This document shows, piece after piece, positions 43,615 through 53,447 of a stretch of DNA of 64,000 nt. The first letter of the stretch is position 1, and each line of letters opens with the position of its first letter. The position numbers were made by a program, and so were the translations under genes. The notes beneath the pieces are model-generated. The model saw only the letters and a list, made by a program, of their open reading frames with translations, searched no databases and was not told the DNA's origin. The DNA is from Balneicella halophila (GTDB lineage Bacteria > Bacteroidota > Bacteroidia > Bacteroidales > Balneicellaceae), in assembly GCF_003096835.1 (NCBI RefSeq), contig NZ_QENZ01000003.1:62001-126000 (forward strand). The letters run 5' to 3'.

Positions 43615-44589
43615 ATGTTTGATTGGTTACAAAATTTTGCTGACTGGCTTATCTACTCAGTCTTTGAAATTAGTGAAACAACTCGTTTGGGGACAGCACT
43701 CAATTTTTTCGTCTATGACACCATAAAGATTCTCATCCTGTTGTTTGTTATTATTTTCTTTATGGGTATTGTAAATGCTTACTTCCCAATTGAGCGGTTG
43801 AAGGATTATTTGCATCGAAAAAAACTATATGGCTTAGAATATTTTTTTGCTTCTCTATTTGGTGCAGTCACGCCGTTCTGTTCTTGCTCCTCCGTTCCAT
43901 TGTTTATAGGATTTGTTCAAGGAGGGATTCCTTTGGGAGTAACCCTTGCTTTTTTGATTACTTCACCCCTGGTCAATGAAGTTGCAGTAGCTATGTTCTT
44001 AGGACTATTTGGAGTAAAAGTAACCTTAGTTTATGCCATTTCAGGAATATTGTTGGGAACGTTAAGCGGGTGGATATTAAGCAAATTCAAGTTAGAGCCC
44101 CATCTTTCTGACTGGACAAAAGAGATTCTAGCAAAAAAAATGGAGCAAGTTAACTACCAAATTGATAAAAGAAGTTTTCTCCAAAGATTACCAGATATCA
44201 CACGATCAGCTTGGGATATTGTAAAAAATGTTCTCTTATATATCATTATCGGTATTGCCATTGGTGCAGCCATGCATGGTTATGTACCTGAAAATTTCTT
44301 TGATCAATATTTGGGTGGTGATGAATGGTGGACGGTTCCGCTGGCAGTTATTTTTGCAGTACCTATGTACGCCAATGCTGTTGCAATTGTTCCAGTTATT
44401 GAAGTTTTTGTGGCAAAGGGAGTACCTCTCGGTACTGCTATTGCCTTCATGATGGCAACAGTTGGTTTATCTATCCCTGAAGCAACCTTGCTGAAAAAAG
44501 TTATGACTTTTAAACTAATAGCAATCTTTTTTAGTGTAGTGACTCTCGCAATTATAATCTCTGGATATTTGTTTAATGCTATTCTTTAG
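43615..44589 (+). CDS. Permease of the ArsP/DUF318 (YraQ-like) family
   Basis: 324 residues with about eight membrane helices. VTPFCSCSSVPLFIGFVQGGIPLG carries the conserved CSCSS motif and TSPLVNEVAVAMFLGLFG follows. Family members export organoarsenicals or possibly other thiophilic compounds. It is 7 bases after the thioredoxin-like gene, ending the ArsR-controlled operon. The exact substrate is unknown. Confidence 0.88.
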   Translation: MFDWLQNFADWLIYSVFEISETTRLGTALNFFVYDTIKILILLFVIIFFMGIVNAYFPIERLKDYLHRKKLYGLEYFFASLFGAVTPFCSCSSVPLFIGFVQGGIPLGVTLAFLITSPLVNEVAVAMFLGLFGVKVTLVYAISGILLGTLSGWILSKFKLEPHLSDWTKEILAKKMEQVNYQIDKRSFLQRLPDITRSAWDIVKNVLLYIIIGIAIGAAMHGYVPENFFDQYLGGDEWWTVPLAVIFAVPMYANAVAIVPVIEVFVAKGVPLGTAIAFMMATVGLSIPEATLLKKVMTFKLIAIFFSVVTLAIIISGYLFNAIL

Positions 44590-44618
44590 TAACAACTTTT
44601 AGAAATTAGAGTTTAAAC

Positions 44619-45542
44619 TTATCTGAAAGACAAAACTCGTCTTTTAAAGAAAGATGGCCTTGTCTGCAATGTTTTCTGTAGATAAAATTTTGAAATTAGG
44701 AAAAGTGAGAGTGTAAGACCAATCATTGCAATATAAAAAATGGTCAAGTTGGTATCTACAATTTTTTGTACAATGACACTTGTCCATATCATTAAAATTA
44801 ATATCGAAATCGGATAAAACTGCTTTCTTCTCACACAATTTATTTTGGTGCTTAACTTAATACCTATCACTGTTAGAGAAAATCCAAGCGCACTTCCAAT
44901 AAGCACGTCTTGTGGGTAGTGAGCACCAACTGCTACTCTTGATAATGCTATAAATAATCCTAAAAGCGTCATGAAAAGAATCCAAATCACTCGGTTTATT
45001 TTCTTTCTAGACATAAACGCAAACAAGACTATCGTAATAACTAAAAAAACTGATGATGAATGCCCTGATGGTAAAGAAGTTGCACCCGTCAGCTTTTTAC
45101 CTACGATAACAAAACTATCTAGTTCTAAGATTCTTGCTGTTCCCAGACCAGCAAGAATCTTTTTCAAGCCTCCGACTACAATTAAAGAGAATAAAGAAGA
45201 GACTCTTAAAGCTTCCCACATCTTAGGTGCATACAGAATAAAAACACTAATCAAAGGAAAGAATATAAGCACGTCACCCAACTGAGTGATATTATATTGA
45301 GAATGGGGAAATTTTGAAAGATGTGAATTCAGGTAAATAAAAAGTTGCTTCTGCATATTAATATAACCTTCTACAAAACTATCTTCAGTATTAAAAAAAA
45401 CAAAATACAGACAGAAAAGCACCATTATAAACAGAGGAATCATCAATATCCTAAAACTAACTCGATCGAAATTATCAATCACTTTATCATTCAATTTACA
45501 GTTGCAAAGAAAACCTCCTGTTTGTTGTTGAAATGTACCCAT
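44619..45542 (-). CDS. PAP2-family phosphatase
   Basis: 307 residues with six or so membrane helices. The phosphatase motifs are TSLPSGHSSS (C2) and SRVAVGAHYPQDV (C3); the C1 segment GGLKKILAGLGTARI lacks the usual RP and is degenerate. Substrates would be lipid phosphates such as undecaprenyl diphosphate or lipid A phosphates. It converges on the permease gene with a 29-base gap. Confidence 0.88.
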   Translation of the reverse strand: MGTFQQQTGGFLCNCKLNDKVIDNFDRVSFRILMIPLFIMVLFCLYFVFFNTEDSFVEGYINMQKQLFIYLNSHLSKFPHSQYNITQLGDVLIFFPLISVFILYAPKMWEALRVSSLFSLIVVGGLKKILAGLGTARILELDSFVIVGKKLTGATSLPSGHSSSVFLVITIVLFAFMSRKKINRVIWILFMTLLGLFIALSRVAVGAHYPQDVLIGSALGFSLTVIGIKLSTKINCVRRKQFYPISILILMIWTSVIVQKIVDTNLTIFYIAMIGLTLSLFLISKFYLQKTLQTRPSFFKRRVLSFR

Positions 45543-45586
45543 ATCGGTTTACATATTTATAGTTCTAGTAGAGTGAGTTTGTGATT

Positions 45587-45614
45587 AAATAGCGATTAAA
45601 ATTCGCTATTTTTT
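45587..45614 (+). other. Terminator-like hairpin without an upstream gene on its strand
   Basis: AAATAGCG / CGCTATTT with a 9-base loop and a short T-run, in the 417-base gap 45543-45959. The rest of the gap shows no ORF or repeat apart from the promoter at 45846. Confidence 0.45.
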
Positions 45615-45845
45615 AAGTAAAAACAAATGCTTAGGGTCAATAAAACAGGAAACAAATAAGCACACAAACAGCTAAATATCAGAAAGTTAACTATATATTG
45701 AAACCATTTAATAACCATATAATAAACTTAGAACATTGAGATTACACATTACCTTCAAAATCACTTCATTTTAAGAAAACATTTAAGTAAAACAGTTGTC
45801 AAACTCTCGAAGTGAAACACAAAATCGTGTCTATATTATATTTCG

Positions 45846-45853
45846 TATCTTTG
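45846..45853 (+). promoter_or_regulatory. -7 box of the DbpA-like helicase operon
   Basis: TATCTTTG, exact consensus, 106 bases before the ATG at 45960; the mRNA would have a leader of about 100 bases, long for this window. Confidence 0.6.
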
Positions 45854-45959
45854 CACATAATATTGCGAATATCTTTTAAAGTATTTCTTTCATGGGAAAT
45901 TACACCTTATTTTTTCATGCGAAATATCAGAATCACCAATCTAATAAGCCTGTATCCAA

Positions 45960-47312
45960 ATGCCAAAGATTCCCAAAAATCAACTAAGAACATCAAACAA
46001 AACTCTAATATCAAACATATTAGAAAAATTTGAGATAACTACTTTAAATCCAATGCAGCGTGAGACTCATAAAGCTATACGTTCAGAAAATGACATCGTG
46101 TTACTTTCACCTACAGGAACTGGTAAAACTTTAGCTTTCATATTGCCCTTATTGGAAAGATTAGATCCAAACCTTAATGAGATTCAAATACTTATTTTAG
46201 TGCCTTCTCGTGAACTGGCTCAACAAATAGAACAAGTTACACGGAAAATGGGTTCTGGTTACAAAGTAAATGCAGTTTATGGTGGACGTTCCGGACAACA
46301 AGATAAACTGGATTTAAAACAAAGACCAGCTGTTTTGATAGGAAGTCCTGGGCGTATTGCAGATAGATTGAGGCGTGATGATTTCACATTACAACATATT
46401 AATACACTTATCATTGATGAATATGACAAATCTTTGGAAATTGGCTTCGATAATGAAATGGAAGAAATCATTCAAGCTCTACCTAAAGTCCAGCAAAGAA
46501 TTTTAACCTCAGCTACCAGTGATGTAGGAATTCCTGAGTTTTTAGGTTTAGACAATCCTATTTTCATCAATTATATCAAAGAAAATCATTCTAAATTAGT
46601 CGTTAAAACCATTTCTTCTACTGATAAAGATAAACTGGAAACGCTGAAGAAAACACTGACTTTCATTGGACCTCATCCCGGTATTGTTTTCTGTAATTTT
46701 AAAGATTCTCTTGAAAGAATCAGTGAATTCTTAAATCAAAACGACTTTACCCATGAGTGCTACCATGGTAGCATGGAGCAGATTGACCGTGAACGTGCTT
46801 TAGTGAAGTTTAGAAATGGAACCACTCAATTACTCTTAGCAACCGACTTAGCCGCTCTAGGACTGGATATTCCTGATTTAAAATTTATCGTTCACTATCA
46901 TCTTCCGATGCGTGAGAAGGAATTTACTCATCGAAATGGACGTACTGCACGTATGAATAATGACGGTATGGCATATGTTTTGCACTGGGAAGGCGAAGAA
47001 TTACCAGAGTTTATTCAAGAAGTAGACCCTGAAATTCTCAAAGCAGAAGAATTACCACAACCTAAGTACCCTAAAGGAGTAAAAAGGAGAACACTTTATA
47101 TTACAGGAGGTAGACGAGATAAAATTTCAAAAGGAGATATTGCAGGACTATTTATAAAAAAAGGAGGCATCCAGCCCGAACAGTTAGGAGTGATAGAAGT
47201 AAAACAAAATTGTGCTTATGTTGGAATAGATGCTAAAGTTGTTAACAGGGTGATTGAAAAGTTAAACAACACCAAATTAAAGACAAAAAAAGTACGAATT
47301 AGTCTCATCTAA
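45960..47312 (+). CDS. DEAD-box RNA helicase, DbpA-like (DEYD motif)
   Basis: 450 residues. Motifs: Q-motif region TTLNPMQRETH, I SPTGTGKT, Ia PSRELAQQ, II DEYD in place of DEAD, III SAT, V TDLAALGLDIP and VI HRNGRTAR. The C-terminal 75 residues (RRTLYITGGRRDKISKGDIAGLFIKKGGI) are a DbpA-type RNA-binding domain, which recognises hairpin 92 of 23S rRNA in E. coli. A role in large-subunit assembly is likely. It precedes rlmF, another 23S rRNA factor, by 12 bases. Confidence 0.92.
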   Translation: MPKIPKNQLRTSNKTLISNILEKFEITTLNPMQRETHKAIRSENDIVLLSPTGTGKTLAFILPLLERLDPNLNEIQILILVPSRELAQQIEQVTRKMGSGYKVNAVYGGRSGQQDKLDLKQRPAVLIGSPGRIADRLRRDDFTLQHINTLIIDEYDKSLEIGFDNEMEEIIQALPKVQQRILTSATSDVGIPEFLGLDNPIFINYIKENHSKLVVKTISSTDKDKLETLKKTLTFIGPHPGIVFCNFKDSLERISEFLNQNDFTHECYHGSMEQIDRERALVKFRNGTTQLLLATDLAALGLDIPDLKFIVHYHLPMREKEFTHRNGRTARMNNDGMAYVLHWEGEELPEFIQEVDPEILKAEELPQPKYPKGVKRRTLYITGGRRDKISKGDIAGLFIKKGGIQPEQLGVIEVKQNCAYVGIDAKVVNRVIEKLNNTKLKTKKVRISLI

Positions 47313-47324
47313 ATCTAATATCCA

Positions 47325-48320
47325 TTGAAGAAATACGAATCGATATTGAAGTCAAAAGTCCAAACTAAAGATAGTAAATCGAAGCTACATCCTCGAAATA
47401 GGAACAGAAAACGCTACGATTTGAAAGCTCTAATAGAAGTTACTCCCGAGCTTGAAAATTATCTTAAACCTAATAAATTAGGAGAAGATTCTGTGGATTT
47501 CTCTAATCCAACAGCAGTAAAACTTCTCAATAAAGCATTATTGAAACACTACTATAACATCAAATACTGGGAATTTCCTGACAATCATCTTACACCTCCG
47601 ATTCCCGGACGTGCAGACTATATACACCGAATGGCAGATTTGTTAGCGGAAAAAAACTTTGGGAAGATTCCTACTGGCGATAAGGTTATTTGTTTTGACA
47701 TTGGTGTAGGAGCAAGTTGCATCTATCCTATTTTAGGCATTACAGAATATGATTGGAATTTTATCGGCTCTGACATTGATAAAGAATCCATAGGTTCGGC
47801 AAATCAGATTATTTATAACAACGACACTCTTAAAGAGAAGATTGACCTACGCTTACAAAAAAATTCAAAAGATGTCATTTTTGGGATAATTAAAGAAGAT
47901 GAAAAGTTTGATCTAACTATTTGCAACCCTCCGTTTCATTCCTCTACAGAAGAGGCTACAAAAGGAACCCGAAGAAAAATCAGAAATCTGACAGGGAAAA
48001 CCAGTAAAAATCCAATGTTGAATTTTGCTGGAGTGAGCAATGAATTGGTATGCGATGGAGGTGAGAATAAATTTATTCAAAACCTTGTAAGAGAAAGCAA
48101 AAAACACAGTAAAAATTGCTTTTGGTATTCTACTTTGGTTTCTAAACAATCTAATCTTAAAGGAATTTACAAAGTTTTAGACAAAGTTGAGGCGGAAGTT
48201 GTGAGGACTATACCTATGGGAACAGGAAATAAATCTACACGTATTGTCGCTTGGACGTTTTTGACCAGTGCCGAGCAAAAAGAGTGGGTTAAAGAACGAT
48301 GGAAAAAACAATGCGACTAA
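47325..48320 (+). CDS. rlmF: 23S rRNA (adenine(1618)-N(6))-methyltransferase
   Basis: 331 residues from a TTG start; no ATG lies before the conserved block LHPRNRNRKRYDLKAL. IGVGASCIYPILG is the SAM-binding region and LTICNPPFHSS is the NPPF catalytic motif of N6-adenine methyltransferases. It makes m6A1618 in 23S rRNA. It is coupled to the DbpA-like helicase. Confidence 0.93.
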   Translation: MKKYESILKSKVQTKDSKSKLHPRNRNRKRYDLKALIEVTPELENYLKPNKLGEDSVDFSNPTAVKLLNKALLKHYYNIKYWEFPDNHLTPPIPGRADYIHRMADLLAEKNFGKIPTGDKVICFDIGVGASCIYPILGITEYDWNFIGSDIDKESIGSANQIIYNNDTLKEKIDLRLQKNSKDVIFGIIKEDEKFDLTICNPPFHSSTEEATKGTRRKIRNLTGKTSKNPMLNFAGVSNELVCDGGENKFIQNLVRESKKHSKNCFWYSTLVSKQSNLKGIYKVLDKVEAEVVRTIPMGTGNKSTRIVAWTFLTSAEQKEWVKERWKKQCD

Positions 48321-48388
48321 AAACATATATTTGGAACGCAAAAAGAATAAAATAGAATATCATTAATTACTTAACAGTAAAAAAATAA

Positions 48389-49006
48389 ATGTCAGAATTT
48401 TGGAATAAAAGATACGCACAAGAGGAGTATATTTATGGCAAAGAGCCAAATAATTTCTTTAAAAGAACTATTGATAGACTTAATCTAAAAGGAAAAATAT
48501 TATTCCCAGGTGAAGGTGAAGGTCGGAATGCTGTGTATGCAGCTAAAAAGGGATTGGAGGTTGTTGCCTATGACATTAGCAGTGAAGGAAAAAAGAAAGC
48601 CCTGCAATTAGCAAAATCAGAGAATGTAGAAATAGACTATAAAGTGGGTAGTATAGAGCAGTTGGACTTTGAAGAAAATAGTTTCGATGCCATTGTGCTG
48701 ATTTATGCTCACTTTCCTCCTGAGAAAGAAAACGATATTCATAAAAATTTGACTAAATTATTGAAGCGAAATGGTTACGTAATCTTAGAAGGTTTCAGTT
48801 TAGATCATATCAAAAATCAAGAAAAAAATCCAAAGGCAGGTGGTCCTAGTAACCCAAACATGCTTTTCTCCATCGAAAAAATAGACGATTTTTTTCATAA
48901 TTTTGAAAAGATACAGCTTCATGAAACTGAAATTGTACTAGAAGAAGGAGACCACCATAAAGGTAAAGCTAATGTTATCCAGTTTATCGGAAAGAAGCTT
49001 ATGTAA
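48389..49006 (+). CDS. Class I SAM-dependent methyltransferase (TehB-like)
   Basis: 205 residues. SEFWNKRYAQEEYIYGKEPN is the typical N terminus of small TehB-like methyltransferases. ILFPGEGEGRNAVYAAKKG is motif I (GEGEGRN) and YDISSEGKKKA the ribose-binding Asp region. The substrate is unknown; tellurite, thiopurine or thiol methylation has been shown for relatives. Confidence 0.85.
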   Translation: MSEFWNKRYAQEEYIYGKEPNNFFKRTIDRLNLKGKILFPGEGEGRNAVYAAKKGLEVVAYDISSEGKKKALQLAKSENVEIDYKVGSIEQLDFEENSFDAIVLIYAHFPPEKENDIHKNLTKLLKRNGYVILEGFSLDHIKNQEKNPKAGGPSNPNMLFSIEKIDDFFHNFEKIQLHETEIVLEEGDHHKGKANVIQFIGKKLM

Positions 49007-49134
49007 ATATCAAGAATGATTTACACCCATAAATATTTTAAGGAATTGTCCTAAAAACCTTATAAAATAACTAAGTTAGTAAAATATTCAAATTGTTATA
49101 GAATCTTTATAAATAATCTCAAACATACCAAAAT

Positions 49135-50211
49135 ATGATACAAACTAATTCAAAAATCACTTTCCCTTGTGGTAAAACTATGCCCAATAGATTTATGCTA
49201 GCACCACTAACAAATAGACAAAGTCTCGAAAATGGACAGGCCACAGATACTGAAATTAAATGGTTAACGATGCGTGCTGAGGGAGGTTTTGGCATTGTAA
49301 TGACCTGTGCGGCACACGTACAAAAAGCAGGCAAAGGTTTCCCCGGACAGTTAGGCATATTTAGTGATGATTTAATTGAAGGACACAAAAAAATAACTAA
49401 AAATATCAAACAACATGGAAGTTTAGCAATCATACAGTTGCATCATGCGGGAATGCGTTCACCAATTGAGCTCCTCGAAGATAGACCTGTGTCAGCCTCT
49501 GATGATAAGGAAACCAATTCGAGAGGACTCTCTTTAAAAGAAGTAGAGCAATTAAGAGATGATTTTATCAGTGCAGCCGTACGGTCAAAGAAGTGTGGCT
49601 ATGATGGCGTACAAATACACGGAGCACACGGCTACATTATCACCCAATTTTTAAGCGCTGAAATAAATAAGCGAACTGATAAATATGGAGGCATATTAGA
49701 AAATAGAGCTTGTTTATTGTTTGAAATTGTCGATGGGATTAGGCAAGAATGCGGTAAAGACTTCTTGATATGTATCCGCTTATCTCCTGAAAGATTTGGG
49801 ATGGATATTGATGAAATAAAGACGATTGCCCAACGATTGATAGATGGAGGAAACATTGATTGTTTGGATTTTTCACTTTGGGATTGTTTCAAATATCCTG
49901 AAGAAGAAAAATACCAAGAAAAAACCTTGCTTGAGCATTTTAAGGAATTAAATTTTAAAAAGGTAAAATGGACTGTCGCTGGTAAAATATATACTGCTGA
50001 AGATGTACATAAAGTGCTAAAAGCTGGCGTTGATTTCGTCACCATTGGAAAATCTGCTATTTTGCACCATGACTTTCCTAAGTTAGTAATGAACAATCCA
50101 AATTTTACTCCTATTCAGCTACCAGTTTCAAAAGAACACCTTCAAAAAGAAGGTTTGGGCAATACATTTATTCAGTACTTAAACAACAGATGGGAAGGCT
50201 TTGTAAAGTAG
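49135..50211 (+). CDS. NADH:flavin oxidoreductase (Old Yellow Enzyme family)
   Basis: 358 residues, FMN-binding barrel. NRFMLAPLTNRQSLENG, AIIQLHHAGMRS, YDGVQIHGAHGYIITQFLS (active-site HxxH-like) and VDFVTIGKSAILHHDFP are the family blocks. It reduces activated alkenes or related compounds. The gene is probably a single unit, with 128 bases before it in which I saw no consensus promoter. Confidence 0.9.
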   Translation: MIQTNSKITFPCGKTMPNRFMLAPLTNRQSLENGQATDTEIKWLTMRAEGGFGIVMTCAAHVQKAGKGFPGQLGIFSDDLIEGHKKITKNIKQHGSLAIIQLHHAGMRSPIELLEDRPVSASDDKETNSRGLSLKEVEQLRDDFISAAVRSKKCGYDGVQIHGAHGYIITQFLSAEINKRTDKYGGILENRACLLFEIVDGIRQECGKDFLICIRLSPERFGMDIDEIKTIAQRLIDGGNIDCLDFSLWDCFKYPEEEKYQEKTLLEHFKELNFKKVKWTVAGKIYTAEDVHKVLKAGVDFVTIGKSAILHHDFPKLVMNNPNFTPIQLPVSKEHLQKEGLGNTFIQYLNNRWEGFVK

Positions 50212-50246
50212 TTTGGTAAGATTATATAATAAAAAAAGATAATTCA

Positions 50247-50828
50247 ATGAAAAAATTAATAACTTTATTAAGCCTAGCTCTCCTTATCGCATGCACGAAA
50301 AACAATAACAATGTGGTAAATATAGAGATAGAAACAGATTTGGGAATTATAAAAGCAGAGCTTTACCCTGATAAAGCACCAATAGCTAGCCAGAATTTCA
50401 TACGTTACATTAAAAACAATAAGTTTGAGGAAGCTCATTTTTATCGCGTTGTTCGTAAAAATAACCAACCAAATAATGATGTAAAAATCGAGGTGATACA
50501 AGGGGGACTTGGTTTTGATGTGGAAGAAGCTCCATACCCAGCAATAAAACACGAAACCACACAAGAAACTGGGATTTTACACGTAAATGGTGCGATTTCG
50601 ATGGCTCGTAATGAACCCGGAACTGCGAGTTCGGAATTTTTCATATGTATCGGTGATCAACCGGAATTAGACTTTGGCGGCAAAAGAAATCCGGATGGAC
50701 AGGGTTTTACTGCCTTTGGAAAAGTCATTGAAGGAATGAATGTAGTTAGAGAAATCCAATCGATGGAAGCTGATGGACAGATGCTAAAACAGGTTGTAAA
50801 TATTAAGAGTATCTCTATAGTGGAGTAA
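50247..50828 (+). CDS. Cyclophilin-type peptidyl-prolyl isomerase, lipoprotein
   Basis: 193 residues with lipobox LIAC and a KNNNN linker. The cyclophilin domain reads IETDLGIIKAELYPDKAPIASQNFIRYI, FYRVVR and ISMARNEPGTASSEFFICIGD; the usual active-site Trp is not seen. It would assist folding in the periplasm or outer membrane. It converges on ggt with a 5-base gap. Confidence 0.92.
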   Translation: MKKLITLLSLALLIACTKNNNNVVNIEIETDLGIIKAELYPDKAPIASQNFIRYIKNNKFEEAHFYRVVRKNNQPNNDVKIEVIQGGLGFDVEEAPYPAIKHETTQETGILHVNGAISMARNEPGTASSEFFICIGDQPELDFGGKRNPDGQGFTAFGKVIEGMNVVREIQSMEADGQMLKQVVNIKSISIVE

Positions 50829-50833
50829 GATAT

Positions 50834-52537
50834 CTAAAAACCTACTGCCTTATCATCACCTCGTCGGTCAGCACCACCTTCTAATCTGCCGTCGGGTAAA
50901 ACTAAGATGCCTTCAACTTTACCGAGTATTAAGGTTTCTTGCTCTTTTACGTTATAGCCTTTACCTTTTAGCGTATCCAGAATTTTAGAACTAAATCCAT
51001 TGGGTTCAAAAATTACTTCATCGGGCAACCACTGGTGATGAAATCGTGGTTGATTTATCGCTTCTTGCATTGGCATACCATACTCATGTACGTTCAAAAT
51101 TGTTTGTAGCACAGAAGTTATGATTGTAGAACCTCCTGGTGTCCCGACTACCATAAACAACTTTCCATCTTTCTCCACAATCGTTGGACTCATCGAACTC
51201 AACATACGCTTTTCAGGTTGTATTTCATTGGCTTTTGCACCTATGAGCCCAAACATATTAGGAACTCCGGGTTTACTCGAGAAGTCGTCCATCTCATTGT
51301 TTAGAAAGAAACCTAGCTCGTTACTATACAGTTTTGAACCATAATTACCATTGAGCGTAGTGGTTACAGCCACTGCATTACCATATTGATCTACTATTGA
51401 ATAATGTGTCGTTTCAGTACTTTCGATGATTTCTATCACTCCATGTGCTACTTCAGATGATGGCGTTGCCTTTTTAAAACTGAAATTTTGCATGCGATTT
51501 TTAGCGTAGTCTTTACTCATCATCTGTTTTGTAGGAATAGATACAAAGTCTGGGTCTCCTAAGAAAAAGTTCCTATCAGCATAGGCTCTGCGTTCTGCCT
51601 CTGTAATGACTTGTATCGCTTTTACAGAATTATGTCCATACTTTTGCAAATCGTAAGGCTCTATTGTGTTAAATATTTGAGCTAAAGTTATTCCTCCACT
51701 TGACGGAGGTGACATAGAAATGATACGTAAATTATCATAATTAAAAGAAACCGGTTTTCTCCAAACTGGTTTGTAACTTGATAAATCTTCATGGTTGATA
51801 ATACCACCATTATCTTGAATGAATTTCGTCAAAATCTTGGCAGTCTCTCCTTTATAGAATTCATCTTCACCATTTTTCTGAATTCTAACCAAAGTTTTAG
51901 CTAAAGCCTTATACTTAATAGTATCACCAGCTTTCCAATTATTCTGAAGCAAAATAGAGTCTTTATTAATCTTTCCGAAAATCTCTTGATATTTTGCAAT
52001 ACGCTCAGCTTCCTTTTCAGTAACTACCACTCCCCGGTTAGCCAAATCAATTACAGGTTGGATAATTTCTTTCACGGAGAGTTTCCCAAATTTCCGATGT
52101 GCTTCAAAAATACCTGCTATTGTACCGGGAACTCCAACTGCCATAGCACCGTTAATACTTTTATTTGGAATCACATTGCCTGAAGAATCCAAATACATAT
52201 CTCTATACGCTTTTTTAGGTGCTTTTTCTCGATAATCTAATGCTCCTATTTCTCCTTCATTTGTTCGATATACCATAAAACCTCCTCCTCCTATGTTTCC
52301 TGCATTCGGATAAGATACAGCAAGGGCAAGTTCTGTAGCCATCATAGCATCCCAAGCATTTCCCCCATTTTTTAATATCTCAATTCCAATGTTAGAAGCT
52401 TCCTCTCTTGCAGTTACCACCATTGCATTTTCGACAATCACGCCTATAGCTTTATCTTTTGTAGGTGCACATGATGATAAAAGACCTATAATTAAAATGG
52501 CAAAAGAAAAGTTGATATACTTTAATAATGGACACAT
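50834..52537 (-). CDS. ggt: Gamma-glutamyltransferase, lipoprotein form
   Basis: 567 residues. The N terminus has a hydrophobic segment with lipobox LLSSC, so the enzyme is probably membrane-anchored, unlike the soluble E. coli form. The precursor cleaves itself before the Thr in STETTHYSIVDQYGN, creating the nucleophile. NGNYGSKLYSNELGFFLNNEMDDFS and GTPGGSTIITSVLQTI are further family blocks. It cleaves glutathione and other gamma-glutamyl compounds in the periplasm. Confidence 0.95.
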   Translation of the reverse strand: MCPLLKYINFSFAILIIGLLSSCAPTKDKAIGVIVENAMVVTAREEASNIGIEILKNGGNAWDAMMATELALAVSYPNAGNIGGGGFMVYRTNEGEIGALDYREKAPKKAYRDMYLDSSGNVIPNKSINGAMAVGVPGTIAGIFEAHRKFGKLSVKEIIQPVIDLANRGVVVTEKEAERIAKYQEIFGKINKDSILLQNNWKAGDTIKYKALAKTLVRIQKNGEDEFYKGETAKILTKFIQDNGGIINHEDLSSYKPVWRKPVSFNYDNLRIISMSPPSSGGITLAQIFNTIEPYDLQKYGHNSVKAIQVITEAERRAYADRNFFLGDPDFVSIPTKQMMSKDYAKNRMQNFSFKKATPSSEVAHGVIEIIESTETTHYSIVDQYGNAVAVTTTLNGNYGSKLYSNELGFFLNNEMDDFSSKPGVPNMFGLIGAKANEIQPEKRMLSSMSPTIVEKDGKLFMVVGTPGGSTIITSVLQTILNVHEYGMPMQEAINQPRFHHQWLPDEVIFEPNGFSSKILDTLKGKGYNVKEQETLILGKVEGILVLPDGRLEGGADRRGDDKAVGF

Positions 52538-52775
52538 AATCTTTAAATTTAAAATAGTTTCTGATTACGAATTAATAATTGAGTAAACTATTTATAGTTT
52601 GTACGAAAGTAGCTAAAATAAAACATACTTTTTTATAAAAAATTGAAGTTGTCTCTACAATATATCAATATTGATTCTTTTTTTTAGTATATTTACTTTT
52701 AAAATGTAGAGTACATGAGTGTGCATAATCCACACTTGGAGAGTCATAAATATAAACCTTTAAAAACGTAAAGAT

Positions 52776-53081
52776 ATGAAGTACACAGAAGGTAATACAG
52801 GAATTAACATCAACATCCAGGCTGTGGATATAAGTATTGGAGATGATGTGAAGGAAAGAATTAACAAGTGCGTTAATCGTCTTAGTCGATTTTATGACAG
52901 AATAGAATGGGTAGATGTCTATCTAGAAGATAAAAAAGAAAAAGCCACAGAACAAAAGCAAGTCGGCATCCGTTTAGGAATACCAGGGAAAGATCCATTT
53001 GCTTCTGAATACGGAGACAACTTCCATAAATTAATTGCTAACGTAGAAGATAAGTTGCGCATGCAATTAGAGAAATTATAA
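52776..53081 (+). CDS. hpf: Ribosome hibernation-promoting factor (short HPF/YfiA)
   Basis: 101 residues. NINIQAVDISIGDDVKERINKCVNRLSRFYDRIEWVDVYLED is the beta-alpha S30AE domain. There is no C-terminal dimerisation domain, so this is the short type. It binds the 30S decoding site and silences ribosomes in stationary phase. It is followed by its own terminator. The 238 bases between ggt and this gene hold only AT-rich sequence. Confidence 0.93.
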   Translation: MKYTEGNTGININIQAVDISIGDDVKERINKCVNRLSRFYDRIEWVDVYLEDKKEKATEQKQVGIRLGIPGKDPFASEYGDNFHKLIANVEDKLRMQLEKL

Positions 53082-53107
53082 TAATCTTTGATTGAAGAGA
53101 GAGTAAT

Positions 53108-53137
53108 GAGGAATTTAGGAATAAGTTCCTCTTTTTT
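53108..53137 (+). terminator. Terminator of hpf
   Basis: GAGGAA / TTCCTC stem with a 12-base loop, followed by TTTTTT. Confidence 0.8.
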
Positions 53138-53170
53138 ATTGCAGGAAATAAAAAATTGAAGTAAACGAAA

Positions 53171-53194
53171 AAGTCGCTGAATAGTCAGCGACTT
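53171..53194 (-). terminator. Terminator of the tRNA-Gly/tRNA-Leu unit
   Basis: Perfect 10-bp stem AAGTCGCTGA / TCAGCGACTT with a 4-base loop; T-run follows on the minus strand, 17 bases after tRNA-Leu. Confidence 0.85.
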
Positions 53195-53210
53195 TGTCTT
53201 TTTACTAGAG

Positions 53211-53295
53211 TACCCAGGGCGGGACTTGAACCCGCACGGGCGCAATGCCCACTGGATTTTAAGTCCAGCGTGTCTACCAATTCCACCACCTGGGC
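53211..53295 (-). tRNA. tRNA-Leu (anticodon TAA)
   Basis: 85 bases, class II with long variable arm. The acceptor GCCCAGG pairs with CCTGGGT (one G-T). The anticodon loop CTTAAAA gives TAA. The T arm is GCGGGTTCAAGTCCCGC. Discriminator A as expected for Leu; CCA is not encoded. Confidence 0.95.
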
Positions 53296-53312
53296 TACTA
53301 CTAATAAAAAAG

Positions 53313-53385
<73 letters not shown>

Positions 53386-53395
53386 ATTAGCGGTG

Positions 53396-53423
53396 CAAAT
53401 ATATGTTTTTTTTCGCTTTCCAA
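53396..53423 (-). promoter_or_regulatory. Promoter of the tRNA-Gly/tRNA-Leu unit
   Basis: Minus strand TTG, 17 bases, TATATTTG, then 10 bases to the tRNA-Gly 5' end: a full consensus promoter. Confidence 0.8.
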
Positions 53424-53447
53424 CAAACATCAGAGACATTTTTTTAG

